From Actinomycetes bacterium (lineage in GTDB: Bacteria; Actinomycetota; Coriobacteriia; Coriobacteriales; JAEZZM01), in NCBI GenBank assembly GCA_023418575.1, contig JAEZZM010000049.1, positions 1 through 64,000 on the forward strand: 64,000 nucleotides of DNA. Direction: 5' to 3'. Positions 1 to 8,788 of the stretch are shown in pieces (positions within the stretch are counted from its first letter, which is position 1; each line of letters opens with the position of its first letter). The notes beneath the pieces are model-generated. The model ran no database searches. It saw only the letters and a list, made by a program, of their open reading frames with translations, and had not been told where the DNA came from. A program made the position numbers and the translations under genes.

Positions 1-1
1 G

Positions 2-643
2 CGTGAGGCTTGCGAGGCTGTTGTCCCAGGTTTGGCCGACTTTTTCTTCTATTCAATGAGTGGGGCTGTGAATGGAGCACAAGAGCTGGGCGGTCCACTT
101 AAGAAGCGTTTGGTATCAAAAGCTTTAATTGCTCTCTTAGAGTGGATGCGTTCTCCTGCCGATAAGATCTTGGCGCGCTCAAAACGTTTTAGTCCTTCGG
201 TTCCTATATCTGATTTGGCAAAGAGTGCGGAGTCTATTTTAAGCCTGTGTAATAGTGCAGGTGAAGGCTGGTTGCTTACTGCAGAGATGCTTGAGCTTAT
301 AGAATCAGGCTGCCCAAATATTATTTGTGCCCAGCCCTTTGCCTGTCTACCTAATCATATTGTGGGCAAGGCGGTCATTAAAGAGCTTAGAAAGCGTCAC
401 CCTGAATCAAATATTGTGGCAGTTGATTATGATCCAGGAGCTAGTGAGGTAAATCAGCTTAATCGCATCAAGCTTATGATAGCAGTGGCAAAAACACAGA
501 TGGCTCAAGGTTTAGACTTTAAGCTTGATGCGGGAGATTTTGAGGCAACACGCCAGCAGGATCACTTGCAGCTTCATGGGGGTTGCTCTTGTGCAGGTTC
601 ATGTAGCTCAGAAGGTTGCGCTTGCTCTAAGCAAGCAATGTAG
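2..643 (+). CDS. Acyl-CoA dehydratase activase-like protein, C-terminal part (5' end outside window)
   Basis: The reading frame is open from the left edge, so only the C-terminal part (about 213 residues) is visible. The segment QPFACLPNHIVGK followed by a VAVDYDPGAS-type stretch matches, from memory, the C-terminal region of large 2-hydroxyacyl-CoA dehydratase activase/YjiL-type proteins (BadF/HgdC ATPases fused to a dehydratase-like domain). In that family the ATPase drives electrons into a radical dehydratase, but the ATPase and cluster-binding parts are not in this window. The last 25 residues are Cys-, Gly- and Ser-rich (GGCSCAGSCSSEGCACSK), with six Cys, and could bind a metal; this is inference. 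Family assignment is fairly confident, substrate unknown. Confidence 0.72.
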   Translation, partial: REACEAVVPGLADFFFYSMSGAVNGAQELGGPLKKRLVSKALIALLEWMRSPADKILARSKRFSPSVPISDLAKSAESILSLCNSAGEGWLLTAEMLELIESGCPNIICAQPFACLPNHIVGKAVIKELRKRHPESNIVAVDYDPGASEVNQLNRIKLMIAVAKTQMAQGLDFKLDAGDFEATRQQDHLQLHGGCSCAGSCSSEGCACSKQAM

Positions 644-649
644 CCCAGC

Positions 650-780
650 TAAGGCAGTGTCCGGCAGTCCAGTGTCCGGTAGTAGCTTTTTCAGCAGTGG
701 CAGTGTCCGTTAGCAGCTTTTTCAGCAGTCGCGGTGTTGTCCAACAGCCCAGTGTTCGGTAGCAGCTTTTCCTGTAGTGA
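650..780. repeat. Degenerate tandem repeat, unit about 31 bp
   Basis: Downstream of the activase gene, three imperfect copies of a unit starting CAGTGTCCG and containing TAGCAGCTTTTTCAGCAG lie at about 669-699, 700-731 and 750-780. The AGTGTCC core also occurs at 655-661. The stretch 644-864 otherwise has no credible gene. A second short repeat (GACATGAG / GAGCAATATGAG) lies at about 825-851. Confidence 0.6.
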
Positions 781-864
781 CCTTGTTCGCAGCGGCACTG
801 CCCAGCACGGCCTTATCCAGCAGCGACATGAGCGACATGAGCAATATGAGCTACATAAGCTGCA

Positions 865-1149
865 TTAGACGCGATACATATAATCAAAGATTTCGTAGCG
901 TTGAAACTGAATTTGCACCTGAAGTTCTTGAGCAAGAAACTCGAGCTTATCTTTGAGTTCTGAAAAATCCTTATGCTCATGAAGTTGTACAATAAGTGTC
1001 ATGGTAAAAATGCCATCCACAATGGTCTGGCTCATTTCTAAAATATTACATTGAGCTTGAGCCAGGCAATTTGAAAGTTTGGCTACAATACCTGGTCTAT
1101 CAGCACCTAAGACACTAATAACAGCCTTGTTTTCATGTCCCTGTTTCAT
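865..1149 (-). CDS. ACT domain protein (UPF0237 family)
   Basis: A 94-residue protein made of a single ACT domain. The segment ISVLGADRPGIVAKLSNCLA followed by ILEMSQTIVDGIFTMTLIV is the classic beta-alpha-beta opening of stand-alone ACT proteins of the UPF0237 type. These are presumed small-molecule sensors; no ligand is known to me. The ATG at 1149 is chosen because AAGGGG sits 6-7 bases upstream. A GTG two codons earlier would overlap that ribosome binding site. It stands alone on the minus strand, convergent with the partial gene to its left and divergent from the alcohol dehydrogenase to its right. Confidence 0.88.
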   Translation of the reverse strand: MKQGHENKAVISVLGADRPGIVAKLSNCLAQAQCNILEMSQTIVDGIFTMTLIVQLHEHKDFSELKDKLEFLAQELQVQIQFQRYEIFDYMYRV

Positions 1150-1311
1150 CGCCACCCCTTAGTAGAATCCTACGGTCATGAGCACCATTCTAACAGCTTT
1201 TTTGCACTGGACTCAAGACTGGAAGACGTATATGTGATCCAAAAAATCAAAGGGGAGAGACTCTTATTAGATGGGTATTCAAGAGCTGGCAAGCGCTTCT
1301 AAGGAGAGAAT

Positions 1312-2511
1312 ATGAATGATTTTGTATTTTATTCACCAACTAAGTTTGTATTTGGAAAAGCGGCAGAGCAAAAGGTGGGTGCTGAGCTTAAGGCGGCGGG
1401 CTATAAGCAGGTGCTCTTGCACTATGGTCAGTCCTCAGTAAAGCGCTCTGGCTTGCTCGATACTATTAAAGCGCAGCTTGAAATAGAAGGTATTGAATAT
1501 CATGAGCTTGGTGGAGTGAGACCAAATCCAGAGATTGCTTTAGTGCGAGAAGGTATAGCGCTGGCTAGGGATCTTGAAGCGCGTGGTAAGGCTTTGGACT
1601 TTATCTTATGCTTGGGCGGTGGCTCGGTTATTGATTCTGCTAAGGCGATAAGCGCTGGCCTTCATTATCAGGGAGATGTTTGGGATTTTTACCTAAGAGG
1701 CGCAGATACCGAAGCTATGCTCGTAGATCCTATTGATTTGGGAAGCGTGCTTACCATTCCTGCGGCAGGGTCTGAGGCCTCATCAGGTACCGTGCTTTCC
1801 AATGATGAGCTTCAAATGAAATCCAGTTTTGGCAGCCCCAGACTTAGGCCCGTCTTAGCTTTTATGAACCCAGAACTTACTATGAGCCTGCCTGCTTGGC
1901 AAAGTGCTGCAGGTATTACTGACATGTATGCTCATCTATGTGAGCGTTTCTTTTCAAAAACAGATTTTGTGGCACCCAGTGATGCCTTGGCTTTGGCTCT
2001 ATTTAAGACCTTAGTAAGCATGGGACCCCGCGTTATTAAGGATCCACAGGATTATGAAGCACGTGCAGCAATTATGTGGTCAGGAACTCTGTGCCACAAT
2101 GGACTTACAGGCTGTGGTAGAGAAGAAGACTGGATCACTCATGCCTTAGAGCATGAGCTTTCTGCAAGAAAAACAGAGATCACCCATGGTGCAGGTTTAG
2201 CCGTTATGTTTCCTGCTTGGATGCGCTATGTGTGCAAGCAAAAGCCTGAGCGCTTTGCTCTGTATGGCAGGGAAGTATTTGGTTTGCAGGCAAGCGAGGA
2301 TATATTCAAGGATGCCCAGGCAGCAATTGATGCAACTCAATCCTTCTTTAGCAGTTTGGGTATGCCAAGCAGGCTTTTAGATCTTGGGATAGAGGTCTCA
2401 GATATTGAACCCATGTTAGAGCAGTTACAAAAAAACAGGGGAGAGAGCTTTGGATCTTTTGCTCATCTTAGCCTAGAAGATGCTCGAAAGATTTATGAAT
2501 CAGCGCTTTAA
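1312..2511 (+). CDS. Iron-containing alcohol dehydrogenase (butanol dehydrogenase / YqhD-like)
   Basis: A 399-residue cytosolic group III alcohol dehydrogenase, expected to interconvert aldehydes and alcohols with NAD(P)H. The N-terminal dinucleotide fold carries GGGSVIDSAKAIS (about residues 102-114) and a TIPAAGSEAS loop. The C-terminal helical domain has the metal ligands in ITDMYAHLCE (Asp and His), THALEH and EITHGAG. Length matches the family (about 385-400). The start ATG follows AAGGAGAG. It is a single gene with nothing co-transcribed. Natural substrate cannot be read from sequence; butanal/short-chain aldehyde activity is typical. Confidence 0.93.
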   Translation: MNDFVFYSPTKFVFGKAAEQKVGAELKAAGYKQVLLHYGQSSVKRSGLLDTIKAQLEIEGIEYHELGGVRPNPEIALVREGIALARDLEARGKALDFILCLGGGSVIDSAKAISAGLHYQGDVWDFYLRGADTEAMLVDPIDLGSVLTIPAAGSEASSGTVLSNDELQMKSSFGSPRLRPVLAFMNPELTMSLPAWQSAAGITDMYAHLCERFFSKTDFVAPSDALALALFKTLVSMGPRVIKDPQDYEARAAIMWSGTLCHNGLTGCGREEDWITHALEHELSARKTEITHGAGLAVMFPAWMRYVCKQKPERFALYGREVFGLQASEDIFKDAQAAIDATQSFFSSLGMPSRLLDLGIEVSDIEPMLEQLQKNRGESFGSFAHLSLEDARKIYESAL

Positions 2512-2602
2512 GGGAGCCTTAGGCTAGTACCTGCACTGCAGCCTAACTGCAGGCAAAGCTGCCAGGAGATCTAAAGAAGCGCTGCACTAAAGAAGCGCTA
2601 GG

Positions 2603-4270
2603 CTAAAGATCGCTGCCTTGATATGTTTGTGGATCATATAGATTGATACCTTTAAGATGAGCTTGGTGGAGCAAAGCTTGTAAGCAGGCTCCACCAAGGG
2701 CTCGAGCTTTATCAGAAATAGTAAGATAATCAATAGCTGAGCCTCTTGGATCTACATCTGCAATCTTTAAGCCAGTTTTGACGATAAGCCCGCTGCGTAT
2801 TAGTCCTCTTAAAAGTCCGTCAATTTTGGATACTACCGCAATTCCAGGGGCTTCAGAACGCTCATCATGGCTATCTGCTTGAGCCTGCTTTTCTTCTAGA
2901 GGCTTAATATAGGCAATAACTTGGCCTTTTTTTACCAGTTCTCCAATTTCACAAAGGTTTTCAATAAGGCCACTAGCAGGGGCATGTATAACCCGCTCAT
3001 GAGAATAGCCTCCAATCATACCGGGAACTCCCGTGTTTTTAGAGGCGCAGCCCTCAAGTATCATTCTGCCTAAATTATGACCCCTTTGAGTTTCAATCAC
3101 GCAATCAAGCACCGGTTCATTGGGGTTTCTCTTACTTAAAGCTTGAGCTTGGGGACTTGCACTGTAGCCAGGTCCCAGGGCAAGACTTATAGGAGCCATG
3201 CTTGCTCTGGTACCAATATCACGCTTGGCAAGGCTTGCATCAATAACAACTTGAGGAATAAAACTTGGGTCTTCGTTTTTATCGGAATACTCTTTAAGAC
3301 GCTCTATCCAATGAGCATGGGGATCTACGGCTAAGGCAACCTTGCCACGCTGCCAGCATGCTTTCATCTCTTCGATACTCTCACAAAGCTTAACTTCAAG
3401 ATCTTCAACCTGAATATGCTGTGTGTAAACTGCATCAGAGACAGCTACGGTTCTGCGTATAGTGAGGGGTCGCTCAAGTTCAAGAGCTAAGACACGCATA
3501 TTAGCATGCATAAGGGCTTGAATAAGACCGGTGGCTAAGTCACCAGCTCCTCTTACAATGCAAATAGCCCCTCTTAAGGCAGGTTTTGATGCTTGCTTTT
3601 CTCGTCTATCTAGTTCGGCTAAGAGTTGTACATACTCCTGAGCTGTATCCATGTCAAAATCTTCAGGAAGCGCGTCATCATCTGGCTTTTGTATATCAAG
3701 GTAAAGGTGCTCAAAATTCTCAAAAATTTTGACCCCGCCCTCATCGGCCTCTAGAGCACAGAGTGCTTCTTTGGTCTTGGGAGGAAAGATGACGGGATTG
3801 CCTCTTCTGGATTCATATTTGGGGCATACAATAAAGCGCCCTTCATGCTTGTGATAAGCTTCAATAATAGCTTTAATACTTGAGATAGTCATGAGAGGCT
3901 GGTCGGCAACAAAATAAAATAGAGCATGCTGTGCTTGTGCAGCCTGAGCTCCCAATCTTATGCTAGTGCTTTTTCCCTGTTGAGCACAGGAGTTATAGAT
4001 AAAAATAAACCCCAAGCTCTGGCACGCTTCCTTGAGCTCCTCATCGGTGCCTACTACAATTACCTCATCAATTAACTTGCGTTTTAGAGCCTCATTAAGC
4101 AGATCAAACACATAGCTGTATACCGGCTTTCCCGCCAAAGGAAGCTTGAGTTTATTGGTGGAAGCAAGGCCAGCAAGTTCGGGCAGCTCATATAAGCTCA
4201 AGCTTGCTTGCATTCTTGAGCCCTCGCCTGATGCCATAACAATGGCGCTAATCTTGCTTTTTACTGGCAT
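2603..4270 (-). CDS. MocA-like nucleotidyltransferase fused to YqeB (selenium-dependent Mo hydroxylase maturation)
   Basis: A 555-residue fusion. Residues 1-225 are a MobA/MocA-type NTP transferase: ASGEGSRM at 13-20, the substrate-loop VADQP at 121-125 and a late DIQKP motif. This domain is expected to attach CMP (MCD) or GMP to molybdopterin. Residues from about 233 are YqeB/EF2563: IVRGAGDLATG, VDPHAHWIERL, and a C-terminal segment with VIHAPASGLIENLCEIGELVKKGQ that resembles a biotinyl/lipoyl-like fold. YqeB is a marker of selenium-dependent molybdenum hydroxylases. The open frame extends to 4591, but ATG 4270 with GGAG six bases upstream is the natural start. It overlaps yqeC by 23 bp, so it is translationally coupled as the last gene of the operon. 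Confidence 0.9.
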   Translation of the reverse strand: MPVKSKISAIVMASGEGSRMQASLSLYELPELAGLASTNKLKLPLAGKPVYSYVFDLLNEALKRKLIDEVIVVGTDEELKEACQSLGFIFIYNSCAQQGKSTSIRLGAQAAQAQHALFYFVADQPLMTISSIKAIIEAYHKHEGRFIVCPKYESRRGNPVIFPPKTKEALCALEADEGGVKIFENFEHLYLDIQKPDDDALPEDFDMDTAQEYVQLLAELDRREKQASKPALRGAICIVRGAGDLATGLIQALMHANMRVLALELERPLTIRRTVAVSDAVYTQHIQVEDLEVKLCESIEEMKACWQRGKVALAVDPHAHWIERLKEYSDKNEDPSFIPQVVIDASLAKRDIGTRASMAPISLALGPGYSASPQAQALSKRNPNEPVLDCVIETQRGHNLGRMILEGCASKNTGVPGMIGGYSHERVIHAPASGLIENLCEIGELVKKGQVIAYIKPLEEKQAQADSHDERSEAPGIAVVSKIDGLLRGLIRSGLIVKTGLKIADVDPRGSAIDYLTISDKARALGGACLQALLHQAHLKGINLYDPQTYQGSDL

Positions 4271-5069
4271 GGTAAACTCCGTAGTATTCAGCCTGTATGC
4301 TTGCAAAGATAATATCAAAGTCTTGGGGATGCTGCAGAGCCTTAAGCTCAGATATAAGCTCATCACAATATTGTTGCGCCCGCGCTCTATCGTCTGCTGT
4401 ATCCAGCTTATTGATGAGTAGTATCTTTTTACCCCGTGCATCTTTAAAGATGCACTTGGTGTCGCAGATAAGTTGGGCGATAAGGGCGCTGCTACTGGTC
4501 TTATTAGAAGGTATCCAGGCTTTGTAGCGCTGAGTGAAAAGCTCGTATCGGCAAACTGTTTCAGGACTAATCTCACATGAAAAAGCCTCAAGAGGCAGAA
4601 TTGAAATAGTGTGCGTTGTTCTTGAATCTATGACGGGCTCATAATCCTTATAGGCCTTCAAGGGTAGTCCTCTGCTGCCATCGGCCTCAAAGAGAGCCTT
4701 AGTGTAAAGACCGCTATCCCAAAAATATTCAAAAAGTTCTTGTGCGGGACAAGTGTATTTTCCATCAGAAAGCTCTCCTCGCAGCACTAAATGGCTGGGG
4801 AGAGCTTCAAAGATTTCATTAGCTAAAGGCTTATGAGAAGAAGAAAGCGCATCTGGCAGGTAAAACTCTGCAAAGCTTGGGTATAAAGCCTGCTGTTCTG
4901 CGCTAAAGGCGCGCATTTTTGTTGTACAGCCAAGTAGACAGCCCTGCACCTGCTGGCTTAAGTACTTAAGCAAGGAGGTTTTGCCGTTGCAACCCATAAG
5001 GGAGATAAAGCAAGGGCTGTCCTCCAAGCCCAAATACTGGCTCAGTTCAATTTTGTGCAGGGCTGACAT
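4248..5069 (-). CDS. yqeC: YqeC, selenium-dependent Mo hydroxylase accessory protein
   Basis: A 273-residue protein resembling YqeC, a P-loop protein found with yqeB, mocA and Mo hydroxylases of the XDH type. The N-terminus has the nucleotide-binding loop FISLMGCNGKTSLL (about residues 21-34), then LLGCTTKM and KALFEADGSRGLPLKAY, all typical of the family. LLINKLDTADD near residue 220 resembles a GTPase NKxD motif. Its biochemical role is not established; it is thought to act in maturing a selenium-containing active site. It lies 5 bp after xdh and overlaps the mocA-yqeB fusion by 23 bp. Confidence 0.88.
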   Translation of the reverse strand: MSALHKIELSQYLGLEDSPCFISLMGCNGKTSLLKYLSQQVQGCLLGCTTKMRAFSAEQQALYPSFAEFYLPDALSSSHKPLANEIFEALPSHLVLRGELSDGKYTCPAQELFEYFWDSGLYTKALFEADGSRGLPLKAYKDYEPVIDSRTTHTISILPLEAFSCEISPETVCRYELFTQRYKAWIPSNKTSSSALIAQLICDTKCIFKDARGKKILLINKLDTADDRARAQQYCDELISELKALQHPQDFDIIFASIQAEYYGVYHASKKQD

Positions 5070-5074
5070 ATGCG

Positions 5075-7684
5075 TTATTTTTTCTTAGGCTTTGCGTAAG
5101 CGGTGTCCTCTAAGGGTAGATCACATCTAAAGATGCCATCACGCTTGTAGTAAGCCGCTTGAATTGCGGGAGCGGTGGGGATGGTGGCAATTTCACCAAT
5201 ACCCTTAGCGCCATAAGCTACACCCAAGAGTTCATCTTTTTCTACAAAGCTTGAGTGAATCATAGGGATATCAGTTGCTTTGAGAAGACCTATTGTACCG
5301 TACTTAGCCTTAACCTTTGATCTGTCCATCTTGAAGTTTTCGGTAAGGGCATAACCCATGCTCATGAGTACGCCACCCTCAATTTGTCCCAAGATAGAAA
5401 CAGGATTTACTACCTTTCCTGAGTCATGGCAGGCATGAACCTCTGCAACCTTACCTTCATCATCAAGAATAACCAGATGTGTTGCAAAGCCATAGGCAAT
5501 ATGGCTCTTGGGATTGGGTTTATCAGAGCTAATGGGATCAGTTTGCTCAAAGTATTCATAGAAGAACTCTTTGCCTTCCAAAGCTTCAAGTGAGCCTTCC
5601 TTATCAAGGGCTTCTTTGAGATCTTGAGCCGCCCCTCTTACTGCTTCACCAGTAAGCAAGGTCTGGCGTGAACCAGAAGTTGTTCCTGAGTCAGGACCAA
5701 GTTCAGAGTTTGAACCCTTCCAGACTACCTGGTCAAAAGCAAGATTGGTGGTGCTGCAAATAATCTGAGTAAAGACTGTTGCACAACCCTGACCAATATC
5801 TGATGCTGCGGTGTGTATCTCCACCAGGCCATTATTTACTAAGAGGCGGCAGCGTCCCTTATCAGGAAGACCAACGCCAACACCAGAGTTTTTCATGGCA
5901 CAGGCAATTCCGGCCTTATCGGCATTAGCCTCATATACATCCTTAAGCTTAAGGAGGGTTTCCTTAAGGGCGGTAGAGCAATCAGCTATCTGGCCATTGG
6001 GAAGCACCTTACCAGGTTCAATAGCATTGCGATAACGGATTTCCCAGGGACTAATGCCCACGTCTTCTGCCAGGAGATTGAGAAGTGCTTCAAAGGCAAA
6101 GTTAGATTGGCATACACCAAAGCCTCTAAATGCACCAGCTGGAACATTATTAGTGTAATAGCCATAGCCGTCAATCAAGGTGTTTTCATAGCAATAAGGA
6201 CCAACGGCATGGGTGCAAGCGCGCTCTAATACCGGGCCGCATAAAGACGCGTATGCACCGGTGTCAAAGTTGATGGTAGCCTTAAGGCCTTGAATGATAC
6301 CGTTTTCATCCACGCCAATGGTAAAGTCAGCCTCCATGGGGTGGCGCTTGGGGTGGAAACGAAGTGATTCATCGCGCGTAAATTTGCACTTAACATAGCG
6401 TCCAAGCTTCCAAGCAGCAAGGGCTGCAATATGCTGTACAGAAACGTCTTCTTTACCGCCAAAGCCGCCGCCTACGGCATTATTTTCTACAACTATATCT
6501 TCTGCGGCAAGTTCACCATTAAACATGATGGCAAGCTCTTTGCGGGTGTCATAAACGCCCTGATCACTTGAAAGTACCTTAACACCATTTTTATAAGGGA
6601 AGGCAATAGCAACCTCTGGCTCAAGGAAGGCATGCTCGGTAAAGGGTGTAGTAAAGTGCCCTGATCGAACATAAGCAGAATTCTTAATTGCTTCTTCTGC
6701 ATTACCTCTCTTAACGTGGCGCTCTTGGCATAGATTTGAGCTGCTGTGAGCATGAACTAAAGGAGCACCTTCTGCCTTTGCCTCTGCAATAGAAGAAACA
6801 GTCTCAAGCTCTTCAAGCTCAACTTTAACCAGCTTTTTGGCCTGCTCTAAGATTTCTTCACTTTCTGCAACCACCAGGCAGAAGGCATCACCCTGCATGT
6901 GGGTAATCTCTCCAACTTTAATAAAGACATTCCAGTCCTGTTGAATATGACCCACCTTGTTATTAGGTACATCTTCTGCTGTATAGATGGCTACAACACC
7001 ATCAAGCGCTAAGGCTTCAGAGACATCTAGTGAGAGCAAGCGTGCACGGGGAAGATCAGAGCGCACACAAGAGGCGTGAAGCATGTCATCAAACTCAAGA
7101 TCATCGCCATAAATGGGGCGGCCTAAGACCTTATCGGCAACATCAATTCTAATGGGGGATGAGCCTACGCCTGAAGCGTTGGGGTCTTGGGCTTCAATTT
7201 GTGCCTCGCCGCGCTTGAGCTTTCCAACAAGTTCAATGGCATCAATAATCTTTTTGTAACCGGTGCAGCGGCAGATATTGCCCTTGAGTGCTTGTTTGAT
7301 TTCATCAACACTGGGATTGTTGTTTTTATCAAGCAGTGCTTTTCCGCTTATAACCATGCCGGGAATACAAAAACCGCATTGAACTGCTCCGCAGCTACCA
7401 AAAGCGTATACAAATTGCTCTTGTTCTTCTGGGCTTAGACCCTCAACAGTGGTAATAGTGGAGCCGCTAGCCTTTTTGGTTGAGATGGTGCACGCCTTTT
7501 TGGTTTCACCATCCACAATAATGGTGCAGGTTCCGCAGGCACCTTGAGAGCAGCCGTCTTTTACGGATTTAAGCTTTAAATCATCACGCAAAAAGCGAAT
7601 AAGCTTTTTATCCTCCTGGCAGCTGCACTCTTGTCCATTTACAATAAAGGTGTAGCTTTCTAAAGCTTTGCTTTCTTCAGCCAT
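5075..7684 (-). CDS. xdh: Xanthine dehydrogenase-family Mo hydroxylase, 2Fe-2S + Mo subunits fused (selenium-dependent type)
   Basis: An 869-residue molybdenum hydroxylase expected to oxidise purines such as xanthine. Residues 1-155 hold the two 2Fe-2S domains: Cys45/50/53/65 in GCSQGACGTC, and Cys103/106/138/140 in QCGFC and ICRCTGY. Residues from about 175 are the Mo-binding part, with GGFGGKED, PAGAFRGFG, GQGCATVFTQI and the base-Glu motif GAKGIGEIATIP. There is no FAD domain, so NAD cannot be reduced directly. The length and organisation match the selenium-dependent XDH family. There is no in-frame UGA: any selenium would be a labile Mo ligand, not selenocysteine. A strong AGGAGG precedes the ATG. 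Position between xdhC and yqeC supports the assignment. Confidence 0.93.
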   Translation of the reverse strand: MAEESKALESYTFIVNGQECSCQEDKKLIRFLRDDLKLKSVKDGCSQGACGTCTIIVDGETKKACTISTKKASGSTITTVEGLSPEEQEQFVYAFGSCGAVQCGFCIPGMVISGKALLDKNNNPSVDEIKQALKGNICRCTGYKKIIDAIELVGKLKRGEAQIEAQDPNASGVGSSPIRIDVADKVLGRPIYGDDLEFDDMLHASCVRSDLPRARLLSLDVSEALALDGVVAIYTAEDVPNNKVGHIQQDWNVFIKVGEITHMQGDAFCLVVAESEEILEQAKKLVKVELEELETVSSIAEAKAEGAPLVHAHSSSNLCQERHVKRGNAEEAIKNSAYVRSGHFTTPFTEHAFLEPEVAIAFPYKNGVKVLSSDQGVYDTRKELAIMFNGELAAEDIVVENNAVGGGFGGKEDVSVQHIAALAAWKLGRYVKCKFTRDESLRFHPKRHPMEADFTIGVDENGIIQGLKATINFDTGAYASLCGPVLERACTHAVGPYCYENTLIDGYGYYTNNVPAGAFRGFGVCQSNFAFEALLNLLAEDVGISPWEIRYRNAIEPGKVLPNGQIADCSTALKETLLKLKDVYEANADKAGIACAMKNSGVGVGLPDKGRCRLLVNNGLVEIHTAASDIGQGCATVFTQIICSTTNLAFDQVVWKGSNSELGPDSGTTSGSRQTLLTGEAVRGAAQDLKEALDKEGSLEALEGKEFFYEYFEQTDPISSDKPNPKSHIAYGFATHLVILDDEGKVAEVHACHDSGKVVNPVSILGQIEGGVLMSMGYALTENFKMDRSKVKAKYGTIGLLKATDIPMIHSSFVEKDELLGVAYGAKGIGEIATIPTAPAIQAAYYKRDGIFRCDLPLEDTAYAKPKKK

Positions 7685-7696
7685 ATTCCTCCTCCT

Positions 7697-8776
7697 TTAG
7701 CGCTCTTTTGCATCACAGTAGCCAAGGCTTTTATGTTGCAAAATTTGAGCCGCAATGCTTATGGCTATTTCTTCTGGTTGGGAATTACCCAAATTCAAAC
7801 CAATAGGACAGTAAATAGTGTTGATTTCCTCTTCACTAAAACCTGCTTGACTGAGCTGATTTCTTACAAATTTAGCTTTGTTTTTTGAACCTATGCAGCC
7901 AAGATAGGCGTGCGGTTTTCTGAGGAGCTGACGCAAAGCAAGCTCATCATAGCTGTGACCGCGCGTTATTACACAGATATAATCTGCAGAGGATGTTTGT
8001 ACATCCTGATAAATATCATGCATGTCCATAAGACGGGTTTGAGTTCCTGGTGCAAAATCTGCTTCCTGGGCAAACTCTATCCTGTCCTCATAAACAATCA
8101 CTTCAAAATCTAAGGGTGCAAAAACTTTGCTGAGCGCACGTGAAACATGGCCTCCGCCAAAAATATGCAGGCGTGGAGAGGCTTGTAGGCGTAGGCACAT
8201 GAGCCTGCATTCTTGTCCTGCAATCAGGCAGCTATGGTAAATAAAGCGCTCAGTTTTTTTCTCAAGGACCTGGGCTAGCTCATCTTTATTTTGCTGATCT
8301 AAGACCAGAGCAGCCTTTCCATAAAAGCTTCCCTCATGATACAGACTCAAAGATAAATGATCATCCTTATCTAAAGAAAAGCACGCAAAGCTTTTTGCTA
8401 GTTCATTATTATCTCTTAAAAGTGGCGATAAAAGCCGTGCTAATTGCACAAGATGGGACTCTGAGGCACTTAAATAGGTAAAATGCACATCATTTTGTCC
8501 ACCACAGGCCATACCAGTATTGGAAGCCTCTGAGGTGCTTAAGTTATACTGTACCTGGTCACCTGCACCTTCTTTAAGAAGCTGGGCAGCATGCTCAAGT
8601 GCCACATACTCAATTTTTCCTCCACCAATGCTGCCACAAACCAGACCCTTTGAAGATACGAGCATGCATGAGCCGGGATTTCTGGGGGAAGACCCGGCCT
8701 TATCGCTAATAAATACAAAGACCAGATCTTCACCTTGCAAGAGGCGCTCTAAACAGTCTTTAAGTACTGCAATCAT
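7697..8776 (-). CDS. xdhC: XdhC/CoxI family Mo cofactor sulfuration chaperone
   Basis: A 359-residue XdhC-like protein that in related systems binds sulfurated (here perhaps selenated) molybdenum cofactor and loads it into xanthine dehydrogenase. The N-terminal XdhC/CoxI domain has GSSPRNPGSCMLV, GSIGGGKIE and the conserved ACGG at residues 90-93. The C-terminal Rossmann domain starts at about 203 with HIFGGGHVSRAL and contains TRGHSYDELALRQLL and YLGCIGSK. AGGAGG lies about nine bases before the ATG. The gene sits 12 bp upstream of xdh, as expected for a dedicated chaperone. Confidence 0.92.
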   Translation of the reverse strand: MIAVLKDCLERLLQGEDLVFVFISDKAGSSPRNPGSCMLVSSKGLVCGSIGGGKIEYVALEHAAQLLKEGAGDQVQYNLSTSEASNTGMACGGQNDVHFTYLSASESHLVQLARLLSPLLRDNNELAKSFACFSLDKDDHLSLSLYHEGSFYGKAALVLDQQNKDELAQVLEKKTERFIYHSCLIAGQECRLMCLRLQASPRLHIFGGGHVSRALSKVFAPLDFEVIVYEDRIEFAQEADFAPGTQTRLMDMHDIYQDVQTSSADYICVITRGHSYDELALRQLLRKPHAYLGCIGSKNKAKFVRNQLSQAGFSEEEINTIYCPIGLNLGNSQPEEIAISIAAQILQHKSLGYCDAKER

Positions 8777-8788
8777 GCTTTAAGCCTC

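Noticed and set aside
650..860. CRISPR-like array
   Set aside because: Repeats are degenerate and contiguous, with no unique spacers and no cas genes in the window.
4271..4591. Upstream extension of the mocA-yqeB frame to 4591
   Set aside because: It lies inside yqeC, is foreign to the family, and ATG 4270 has a good ribosome binding site.
5075..7684. Selenocysteine in Xdh
   Set aside because: The frame has no internal TGA. Selenium dependence in this family is by a labile Mo ligand, not selenocysteine.
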